Source: JAOZMY01 sp964577975 | GTDB lineage: Bacteria; Desulfobacterota; S145-22 | Assembly: GCA_964577975.1 (NCBI GenBank) | Contig: CAZOBB010000083.1 | Location: forward strand, 1-6,415 | Reading direction: 5' to 3' | Length of the DNA: 6,415 nucleotides | Part shown: positions 1 through 5,135 of the stretch, one piece after another | How the letters are laid out: each line of letters opens with the position of its first letter | Numbering within the stretch: the first letter of the stretch is position 1 | Translations under genes and position numbers: made by a program | Notes under the pieces: generated by a model | What the model was told of the DNA's origin: nothing | The model's input: the letters and a program-made list of their open reading frames with translations, nothing else | Databases searched by the model: none

Positions 1-50
1 TGAGCGTCCGGACCCACGACCCGGTCTATCCCAAGCCTCATTGGAAGTAG
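1..50 (+). CDS. 3' end of an upstream gene, possibly a LivK-type periplasmic binding protein (partial)
   Basis: The frame starting at base 3 reads SVRTHDPVYPKPHWK and then stops at TAG (48-50). Only about 15 residues are visible, too few to identify a family from sequence. The position, directly upstream of livH in the same direction and separated from it by a stem-loop, fits a substrate-binding protein gene, and a short Pro/Lys/aromatic tail is compatible with one. The binding-protein identity is inferred from context. It could equally be the end of an ATPase gene or something unrelated. The neighbouring frame (from base 2) also stays open to 117, but it runs through the stem-loop into the livH start and looks like chance. 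Confidence 0.4.
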   Translation, partial: SVRTHDPVYPKPHWK

Positions 51-55
51 GAACC

Positions 56-89
56 GGCGCGGCGGGGGTGAAGCCGCCCCCGCCGTGTC
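56..89 (+). promoter_or_regulatory. GC-rich intergenic stem-loop before livH
   Basis: Bases 56-68 pair with 77-89: an eight-pair perfect core (GGCGGGGG with CCCCCGCC) extended outward by C-G, G-U, C-G, G-U and G-C pairs. The inner bases 69-70 can pair with 75-76, leaving the tetraloop AAGC. The sequence after it (TGTCCGCTTAAACC on the 3' side) has no run of T, so it does not look like a full intrinsic terminator. In many ABC importer operons a hairpin between the binding-protein gene and the permease genes protects the upstream mRNA or causes partial termination, so that binding protein outnumbers permease. That role is inferred here. Confidence 0.6.
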
Positions 90-114
90 CGCTTAAACCG
101 ATAGGAAGAAAGCC

Positions 115-990
115 GTGACGGGAATCCTTGTCCTGCAGTCCTTGATCAGCGGGTTGATGATCGGGGCCATCTACGGCCTCCTCGGCGTGGGGTTTTCCCT
201 CGTGTGGGGGGCCATGAAGGTCATCAACATCGCCCACGCGGCCTTCGCCGTCCTGGGGGCCTATCTCGCCTACGCCCTCTTGAAGATGTTCGGTCTCGAT
301 CCCGTCCTGGGATTCTTCGTTATCCTTCCCTTTCTCTTTTTCGGGGGGATGGTCCTCTATCGATACCTGATCTTTCCCATGATGCGCGCCCGGGATATCG
401 TGGTCAGCTCCATGGTGCTGACCTTCGGGTGCGCCATCATCATCGAAAATCTCATCTCCCTGATCGGGTCCCCCGACCCCCGTGTCTTTACCACCCGCTA
501 TACGGGGAAGGCCTTCTTCCTCGGGCCCTTCGCCTTTCAACTGCCTCAGACGGTGGGAGCCCTGATGGCCCTTGGGGGGATGGCGGTTCTCTACGTCTTC
601 CTCAAGAAGACCCATACGGGAAAGGCCCTTCGCGCCTCCTGGCAGCAGCCGGAGGCCGCCCGTCTCTATGGGATCAACCTCAAGCGCATCAGCATGATCG
701 CCTTCGGCCTGGCCGTGGCCTCGGCGGGTTTGGGAGGGATCGCCATGGGGTTCGTCTATTCCTTCGATCCCCATACCCACAATCTCTGGCTCATCTACAT
801 CTTCCTGGTGGTCATTTTGGGCGGCGTGGGGAACGTCTTGGGAACGGCCCTCGCCGGCCTTTTGATCGGGCTGCTCAACGGGTTGAGTCTGGCCTTTTTC
901 CCTTATCAATGGGTCAACGTCATTACCTTTGGCGTCCTGATCCTGATTTTGCTGGTGAGACCGTCGGGGCTCTTTACATCGGAGGTATAG
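115..990 (+). CDS. livH: branched-chain amino acid ABC transporter permease LivH
   Basis: This is an inner-membrane permease of the HAAT (branched-chain amino acid) ABC importer family. It pairs with LivM and is powered by LivG/LivF ATPases and fed by a periplasmic binding protein. The 291-residue length is normal for LivH. It is mostly hydrophobic, with about eight membrane segments. The N-terminal block at 16-50 (G-A-I-Y-G-L-L ... VINIAHAAFAVLGAY) is the family hallmark. The EAA-like cytoplasmic loop at 169-190 (GKALRASWQQPEAARLYGIN) docks the ATPases. The segment around 233-250 (VILGGVGNVLGTALAGLL) and the C-terminal RPSGLF (282-287) are also typical. The GTG start at 115 has AGGAAG six bases upstream. 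livM begins nine bases after the stop. Substrate cannot be read from a permease: leucine/isoleucine/valine is the default, but relatives carry amides, urea or aromatic acids. Confidence 0.93.
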   Translation: MTGILVLQSLISGLMIGAIYGLLGVGFSLVWGAMKVINIAHAAFAVLGAYLAYALLKMFGLDPVLGFFVILPFLFFGGMVLYRYLIFPMMRARDIVVSSMVLTFGCAIIIENLISLIGSPDPRVFTTRYTGKAFFLGPFAFQLPQTVGALMALGGMAVLYVFLKKTHTGKALRASWQQPEAARLYGINLKRISMIAFGLAVASAGLGGIAMGFVYSFDPHTHNLWLIYIFLVVILGGVGNVLGTALAGLLIGLLNGLSLAFFPYQWVNVITFGVLILILLVRPSGLFTSEV

Positions 991-999
991 AGGAGGGGA

Positions 1000-1941
1000 A
1001 TGAAACCGTTTCTGAAGACGCTGCTGTTTCTCTGTGTCGCGGGGGCCCTCGCCTTGCCGTGCCTTTCCCCGCCGGTCTACTTCGTCTCCCTTTTGTTCAT
1101 CGTCTTCATGTACGTGGTCTTGGCGGAGAGCTGGGTCTTGATCGGGGGCTTCGCCGGTTATCTCTCCTTCGGTCACGGGGCCTTCCTCGGCATCGGGGCC
1201 TACACGACGGCCCTGCTCATGAACCATTTCCATCTGTCTCCCCTCTGGGTGCTCATTTCCGCCCTGCCCGCGGGGGCCGTGGCGGCGTGCATCGCGGCGG
1301 TCATCGGCTATCCGGCCCTGCGCCTGCGGGGGCCCTATTTCGCCCTCATCACCCTCTGCTTCGCCTTCGTGATGGAACTGGGGGTCAAGAATCTCGATTT
1401 TCTCGGAGGTCCGGAGGGACTTTGGCTCAAGGCCATGGGGATCGACGTGGGCCTGGCCCGGGGAATCTTTTTTGAGGTCATGTTTGTCCTGATGATCGTA
1501 ACGGTTCTGACGGTGCGTCATATCGAATATTCCAGGTTCGGTGTGGGGTTGAAGGCCATCAAGGAAGACGAGGAGGTGGCGCAAACCCTCTGTGTGCATA
1601 CCCCGCGGGTCAAGCTTTCCGCCTTTGTTCTCTCCGCCTTTTTCCCGGGAATCGCGGGGGGGCTCTACGCCTACTATCTCTCCTACATTCATCCGGAGAC
1701 GGTCTTCAATATCGATATCTCCATCCTGATCGTCCTGATGGCCCTTTTCGGGGGCGGGGGAACCTACCTGGGCCCCCTCGTGGGAGCCATTTCCCTGTCT
1801 TTAATCAATGAACTCCTCTCCGCCTTCCTGAAAGCCGAGTACGCCCGGGTCATCTACGGCCTCCTCTTCGTGGTTCTCATTCTCTTTCTTCCCGAGGGGG
1901 TCATGTCTTTTTTTCGGAAGGGAAGATCCGGTGATACATAA
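1000..1941 (+). CDS. livM: branched-chain amino acid ABC transporter permease LivM
   Basis: This is the second membrane subunit of the HAAT-family importer and partner of LivH. At 313 residues it is the usual size for a LivM without an N-terminal extension. The family block at 45-70 reads W-x-L-I-G-G-F-A-G-Y-L-SFGHGAFLGIGAYTT. Further typical parts are YPALRLRGPYFALITL (104-119), the EAA-like loop at 178-205 (SRFGVGLKAIKEDEEVAQTL ... K), and HPETVFNIDISILIVLMALF followed by GGGGTYLGPLVGA (231-263). It ends FLPEGVMSFFRK, with a short hydrophilic tail and no fused ATPase. The ATG at 1000 follows AGGAGGGG at 991-998, which begins just after the livH stop, so the two genes are clearly co-transcribed and probably translationally coupled. 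No livG or livF follows; the next gene is unrelated yceD. Confidence 0.93.
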   Translation: MKPFLKTLLFLCVAGALALPCLSPPVYFVSLLFIVFMYVVLAESWVLIGGFAGYLSFGHGAFLGIGAYTTALLMNHFHLSPLWVLISALPAGAVAACIAAVIGYPALRLRGPYFALITLCFAFVMELGVKNLDFLGGPEGLWLKAMGIDVGLARGIFFEVMFVLMIVTVLTVRHIEYSRFGVGLKAIKEDEEVAQTLCVHTPRVKLSAFVLSAFFPGIAGGLYAYYLSYIHPETVFNIDISILIVLMALFGGGGTYLGPLVGAISLSLINELLSAFLKAEYARVIYGLLFVVLILFLPEGVMSFFRKGRSGDT

Positions 1942-1953
1942 AAGGTATCCCGG
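1928..1953 (+). terminator. stem-loop over the livM stop codon, possible weak terminator
   Basis: CCGG (1928-1931) plus GATAC (1933-1937), with T1932 bulged, pair with GTATC (1945-1949) plus CCGG (1950-1953), leaving the loop ATAAAAG that contains the livM stop. The downstream bases TGGTTTCCTT are only moderately T-rich, so this is not a textbook intrinsic terminator. It may mark or protect the 3' end of the liv message. A new promoter lies about 25 bases further on, which supports an operon boundary here. Confidence 0.4.
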
Positions 1954-1977
1954 TGGTTTCCTTGGAAAAAGCGGCTA

Positions 1978-2006
1978 TTGACAAAAGATTTTCATTGTAA
2001 TAGTAA
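1978..2006 (+). promoter_or_regulatory. probable sigma70-type promoter for yceD-rpmF-plsX and following genes
   Basis: A perfect -35 box TTGACA (1978-1983) is followed after 17 bases by TAGTAA (2001-2006), a weak -10 matching TATAAT at three of six positions. The spacing is optimal and the surrounding bases are AT-rich compared with the GC-rich livM gene. The expected transcription start is near 2013, which leaves a leader of about 27 bases before the yceD ATG and excludes most use of the upstream TTG codon at 2019. A short inverted repeat, TTTCC-TT-GGAAA (1957-1968), sits just upstream of the -35 box. Confidence 0.55.
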
Positions 2007-2039
2007 GACCCAACAGCCTTGAGGGGGAGTGGAAACAAG

Positions 2040-2570
2040 ATGAGAGTCAATGAGATTCCCGAGGAGGGGAAAGAGGTCGTCTTGAAAGTGGACGTCAGGA
2101 AGGCAAACAAGTATTTTTCCCTCCTGAAGAATTCGGATTTCTCCGCCACGTCCGACGTGGAAGGAAAGGTCAGGGTGTGGAGCAAAGACGGGATGGTTAT
2201 CGTGGAAGGGGAGGTCTCAGTGGAGTTGGACCTTACCTGTAGCCGTTGCCTCACCCATTTTAGGTATCCAATCTTTCACCATTTTCGTTCTATCTACTCT
2301 CCGTTTCAAGAGATGTGTCAAGTGGAGGATCTCGAGCTGAAACCTTATGACATGGATGTTTCCATTTATAATGGGGTGGAATTGGATTTGGAGAATGTTC
2401 TGTATGAGCAAGTATTTCTCGGCATACCGGCACAGGCATTATGTCAGCCGGATTGCAAGGGGTTGTGCCCCACCTGCGGTGCCAATCTGAATGAGGATCT
2501 TTGTCACTGCGAAACGCAACCGAGGTTTTCCCCTTTTGATGTGTTGAAAAACCTGAAATTGAAAGGATAG
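2040..2570 (+). CDS. yceD: YceD/DUF177 family protein, zinc-binding type
   Basis: This 176-residue protein is of the DUF177 (YceD) family, which is almost always encoded next to rpmF. In plants and some bacteria family members are linked to 23S rRNA accumulation; the exact molecular role is not settled. The N-terminal half is a beta-rich region. The Cys pair CSRC (67-70) is followed by an acidic stretch, then the C-terminal signature with Cys at 135, 139, 143, 146, 155 and 157 (CQPDCKGLCPTCGANLNEDL, then CHC), which probably binds metal, and finally PRFSPFDVLKNLK. The ATG at 2040 is chosen because the purine-rich AGGGGGAG (2022-2029) lies about ten bases upstream. A longer form from TTG 2019 would add seven residues but has no ribosome binding site and lies close to the predicted transcript start. 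rpmF begins four bases after the stop. Confidence 0.88.
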   Translation: MRVNEIPEEGKEVVLKVDVRKANKYFSLLKNSDFSATSDVEGKVRVWSKDGMVIVEGEVSVELDLTCSRCLTHFRYPIFHHFRSIYSPFQEMCQVEDLELKPYDMDVSIYNGVELDLENVLYEQVFLGIPAQALCQPDCKGLCPTCGANLNEDLCHCETQPRFSPFDVLKNLKLKG

Positions 2571-2574
2571 GATC

Positions 2575-2757
2575 ATGCCAGTACCCAAGAGAAGAACTTC
2601 CAAAGCCCGACGGGATAAGCGCCGTTCTCATCACGCATGGAAGGGTGTTGCTCTGTCGATATGTCCTCAATGTTTGGAACCTAAATTGCCGCATCATGTT
2701 TGTCCGCATTGTGGATCATATAAAGGGAAGGAGATCATGGAGATAGAAGAAGGGTAG
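2575..2757 (+). CDS. rpmF: 50S ribosomal protein L32
   Basis: This 60-residue ribosomal protein belongs to the large subunit. The N terminus MPVPKRRTSKARRDKRRSHH is the standard L32 opening, strongly basic for rRNA contact. A zinc ribbon follows: CPQC (30-33) and CPHC (43-46), so this is the four-cysteine, zinc-binding (C+) form rather than the zinc-independent paralogue. G-x-Y-K-G-K (47-52) is the usual C-terminal element, followed by a short acidic tail. The ribosome binding site AAGGA is inside the last codons of yceD, so the two genes are coupled. plsX follows after 28 bases, the classical rpmF-plsX link between ribosome and lipid synthesis. Confidence 0.96.
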   Translation: MPVPKRRTSKARRDKRRSHHAWKGVALSICPQCLEPKLPHHVCPHCGSYKGKEIMEIEEG

Positions 2758-2771
2758 GTCTTCCTCCCTTT
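2722..2771 (+). promoter_or_regulatory. imperfect hairpin across the rpmF end, just above plsX
   Basis: Bases 2722-2736 (purine-rich, containing AAGGGAAGGAGA) can pair with 2757-2771 (containing TCTTCCTCCCTT). This gives a stem of 15 positions with one A-C mismatch and two G-U pairs, around a loop of about 20 bases. The 3' arm contains CCTCC, the same as the anti-Shine-Dalgarno core, and lies 15 bases before the plsX ATG. The stem overlaps the rpmF stop codon, so ribosomes finishing rpmF would disrupt it. A role in coupling or limiting plsX translation, or as an mRNA processing site, is inference. The long loop makes it less certain. Confidence 0.3.
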
Positions 2772-2785
2772 TCCATTTCCTCGTT

Positions 2786-3829
2786 ATGAAGGTCTGCGTT
2801 GACGCAATGGGGGGCGATCATGCCCCGGAGTGGATTGTAAAGGGGGCCTTTCAGGCCTCTTTCAGCGGCGTTCCTGTTATCTTAGTCGGCGATGAGAAAC
2901 GGATAAAAAGGGAAGCCAAACGGTTGGGGGGGATCCCCTCCAATGTGGAGATCGTCCATGCTTCCGAGGCCATCGGGATGGACGAGGCCCCGACCATCGC
3001 GGTTCGCAAGAAGAAGGATTCATCCCTGAGAGTCGGGTTCAAGTTGATCCGTGAGGGGAAGGCCCAGGCCATGGTCAGTGCCGGGAATTCGGGTGCGATC
3101 ATGGCGGCGGCGATCATGACGCTTCGCAGGATCCCGGGGGTGGATCGACCGGCCATCGCTACGCTGATCCCTACCTTCAAGGGGCACATGGTCTTGTTGG
3201 ATATTGGGGCCAACGTGGATTGCCGGCCAGACCATCTTCGTCAATTCGCCGTAGTGGGGACGGTTTTCTGCCGAACGGTTCTCCACATTCCTTTCCCCCG
3301 CGTGGCGATCCTCAGTAATGGGGAAGAAACATCGAAGGGGAATGCCCTGACGCGGGAGACCCATCATCTCCTCTCCAACTCTTTCCTCAACTATATCGGT
3401 TACGTGGAAGGCCGGGACATTTTTAGTGGTGACGTGGATGTGGTGATTTGTGACGGCTTTGTGGGAAACATAGTCCTCAAACTTACTGAGGGGTTGAGCA
3501 GCGCTATCTTTGGGTTTATGAAAAATGCCATGAAGGGGAGTTTTTCGGCAAAAATAGGGTATCTTTTTATACGGGGCTCCCTTCGAAACTTGCTTCAGTC
3601 GTTTGACTATTCGGAGTACGGAGGAGCCCCTTTGTTGGGAGTTGATGGTGTTTGTCTTATTGCTCATGGAAGCTCTCCCCCAAAGGCGATCAAAAACGCG
3701 GTCTTTCATGCCCATGAATTGGCGACCCAGAATCTCGTGGAGAGGATGAGAAGGAACATTCAGAAGCTAAACATGAATGGAAAAACAGAAAAGAATGGTA
3801 GGCGGGATCGGACCCCTGAGGAGAGATAA
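2786..3829 (+). CDS. plsX: phosphate acyltransferase PlsX
   Basis: PlsX is a peripheral membrane enzyme that converts acyl-ACP and phosphate to acyl-phosphate, the donor used by PlsY to start phospholipid synthesis. It has 347 residues, slightly long because of a hydrophilic tail after about 325. Family motifs seen in order are DAMGGDHAP (6-14), SAGNSGA (98-104), LLDIGANVDCRP (137-148), LSNGEETSKGN (176-186), GDVDVVICDGFVGNIVLK (215-232), YGGAPLLGVDG (278-288) and AHGSS (294-298). The ATG at 2786 is fixed by the conserved MKVCVDAMGGDHAP start. The 28 bases before it are pyrimidine-rich and contain no Shine-Dalgarno sequence, which is unusual beside neighbours with strong ones. Translation probably depends on ribosomes arriving from rpmF. 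The usual downstream partner fabH is absent; an acyl-CoA dehydrogenase follows after 116 bases. Confidence 0.95.
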   Translation: MKVCVDAMGGDHAPEWIVKGAFQASFSGVPVILVGDEKRIKREAKRLGGIPSNVEIVHASEAIGMDEAPTIAVRKKKDSSLRVGFKLIREGKAQAMVSAGNSGAIMAAAIMTLRRIPGVDRPAIATLIPTFKGHMVLLDIGANVDCRPDHLRQFAVVGTVFCRTVLHIPFPRVAILSNGEETSKGNALTRETHHLLSNSFLNYIGYVEGRDIFSGDVDVVICDGFVGNIVLKLTEGLSSAIFGFMKNAMKGSFSAKIGYLFIRGSLRNLLQSFDYSEYGGAPLLGVDGVCLIAHGSSPPKAIKNAVFHAHELATQNLVERMRRNIQKLNMNGKTEKNGRRDRTPEER

Positions 3830-3945
3830 TTCTTTTTGCCCATGATCTTTAATACGATTGAATACGAATGCAAATGAAAACCTTTACCGTTTGCGCTTAT
3901 TGTGATACTCCATTAAAACCAGAGAAATGATAAGAGGAGGGAAGT
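3830..3945 (+). other. plsX to dehydrogenase gap with direct repeat, micro-ORF and possible weak promoter
   Basis: This is the widest gap in the lipid operon and is AT-rich. It holds a 7-base direct repeat AATACGA at 3851-3857 and 3861-3867 (10-base period). It also holds a 20-codon open frame at 3868-3930 (MQMKTFTVCAYCDTPLKPEK) with no clear ribosome binding site, and an extended -10-like TGTGATACT (3901-3909) without a good -35 box. No convincing terminator follows plsX. Read-through from the upstream promoter is therefore likely, perhaps with a weak internal promoter; neither is proven. The gap ends in TAAGAGGAGGGA, the ribosome binding site of the dehydrogenase. Confidence 0.35.
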
Positions 3946-5124
3946 GTGGCACTCGATTATTTTTTAACGGATGAACAGAAAATGATTCGAGATCTAGCCC
4001 GGAGAATCGCTGTTGAAAAGGTTCTCCCAGTGCGGGCGGAGCTGGATGAAAAAGAGGAATTCCCTTGGGAGTTGATGAAAATTTGCGCCGATGCGGGTTT
4101 ATTCGGGGTATGCCTCCCGGAGGAGTATGGTGGTCTGGGTGGCGGTGTTTTCGAGCAGTGTATCGCCGTGGAGGAACTGAGCTGGGCCTGTATCGGAGTC
4201 TCCGTCAGTTATGCGGGGAGTGGCCTGGGGGCCTATCCCATCCTTCTCTACGGGAATGAGGAACAGAAGAAGAAATATCTCCCCCAGATCGGAAGCGGAA
4301 AACGTCTGGCGGCTTTCGCCGTCACGGAGCCGGGGGCGGGGAGTGACATCACGAACCTCAGTACCACGGCCACAAAGGACGGGGATTATTATATCCTCAA
4401 CGGGACGAAACAGTGGATCACCAACGGGGGAGAGGCGGAGATCTATTCCGTTTTCGCCATGACGGACAAATCGAGGGGGCCCCGAGGCTGCACCGGTTTC
4501 ATCGTGGAGAAGGGAATGCCCGGTTTCAGCTTCGGGAAGAAGGAGAAGAAATTGGGAATCCGGGCCTCTGCGACCCGGGAGTTGATCTTCGACAACTGCC
4601 GTGTCCCGAAAGAGAACGTGATCGGGAAGGAAGGGCAAGGCTTTTTCGTGATCTTGAAGACCTTCGATCACTCCCGTCCCGGTATCGGGGCGCAGGGCGT
4701 GGGTTTGGCGCAGGGGGCCCTCGATTATGCCGTTGCCTACACCCGCGAGAGGGAGCAGTTCGGCCGGCATATTTCGTCTTTTCAGGTCATTCAGCACATG
4801 CTGGCGGATATGGCCATTCAGATAGAGGCGGCCCGTGCCCTGGTCTATGCCGTGGCCCGGCATATCGACAGTAAGCCGAAGGAGATTTCTCAATACGCCG
4901 CCATGGCCAAGACCTTTGCCAGCGACATGGCCATGCGGGTCACGACGGATGCCGTTCAGGTCCTTGGGGGCTATGGCTACATGAAGGATTACCCGTTGGA
5001 AAAGATGATGCGGGATGCCAAGATCCTCCAGATCTATGAGGGAACCAATCAGATTCAGCGGAACGAGATTGCGGCCGCCCTCATAAAGGAAGCGGCACGG
5101 AAAAAGAAGAAAAAGGTGGCATAA
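3946..5124 (+). CDS. acyl-CoA dehydrogenase, short/medium-chain type
   Basis: This FAD-dependent cytoplasmic enzyme would oxidise acyl-CoA to trans-2-enoyl-CoA, or run in reverse, with electron-transferring flavoprotein as the usual partner. At 392 residues it is full length for the family (usually about 380-390). The N-terminal helical domain includes YFLTDEQKMIRDLARR (5-20) and LPEEYGGLGG (58-67). The flavin/substrate signature is FAVTEPGAGSD (124-134), with NGTKQWITNG at 152-161. The C-terminal domain carries REREQFGRHISSFQ (267-280), VLGGYGYMKDYPLEKMMRDAK (339-359) and YEGTNQIQR (364-372). Glu365 is at the catalytic-base position of butyryl-, short- and medium-chain enzymes, and Gly251-Gly253 replaces the Glu used by isovaleryl/long-chain types. 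Chain length cannot be told. The tail is KKKKKVA. The GTG start at 3946 has AGGAGG five bases upstream. fabD follows after 11 bases, so it is in the fatty-acid operon, in the place usual for fabH. Confidence 0.93.
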   Translation: MALDYFLTDEQKMIRDLARRIAVEKVLPVRAELDEKEEFPWELMKICADAGLFGVCLPEEYGGLGGGVFEQCIAVEELSWACIGVSVSYAGSGLGAYPILLYGNEEQKKKYLPQIGSGKRLAAFAVTEPGAGSDITNLSTTATKDGDYYILNGTKQWITNGGEAEIYSVFAMTDKSRGPRGCTGFIVEKGMPGFSFGKKEKKLGIRASATRELIFDNCRVPKENVIGKEGQGFFVILKTFDHSRPGIGAQGVGLAQGALDYAVAYTREREQFGRHISSFQVIQHMLADMAIQIEAARALVYAVARHIDSKPKEISQYAAMAKTFASDMAMRVTTDAVQVLGGYGYMKDYPLEKMMRDAKILQIYEGTNQIQRNEIAAALIKEAARKKKKKVA

Positions 5125-5135
5125 GAGGAGGAACG

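Noticed and set aside
204..1475. Long plus-strand open frame of 423 codons overlapping livH and livM
   Set aside because: It reads a shifted frame through two well-supported permease genes and gives a Pro/Arg/Gly/His-rich sequence with no domains, typical of a GC-rich shadow frame.
2019..2039. TTG start seven codons upstream of the yceD ATG
   Set aside because: No ribosome binding site precedes it, it would lie at the very 5' end of the predicted transcript, and the purine-rich AGGGGGAG is placed for the ATG at 2040.
1901..2254. Antisense open frame across the livM-yceD boundary
   Set aside because: It runs through the promoter and hairpin region and opposite yceD; the Ser/Thr-rich product has no recognisable features.
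3020..3715. Antisense open frame of 231 codons
   Set aside because: It mirrors plsX, and its sequence has no coherent domain.
3789..3836. AAAAGAAT and ATTCTTTT arms at the end of plsX as a terminator
   Set aside because: The arms are AT-rich and separated by about 32 bases, and the T run is inside the 3' arm, so the structure would be weak and unlike an intrinsic terminator.
4099..4893. Antisense open frame of 264 codons
   Set aside because: It mirrors the acyl-CoA dehydrogenase; no family features and no ribosome binding site that stands out.
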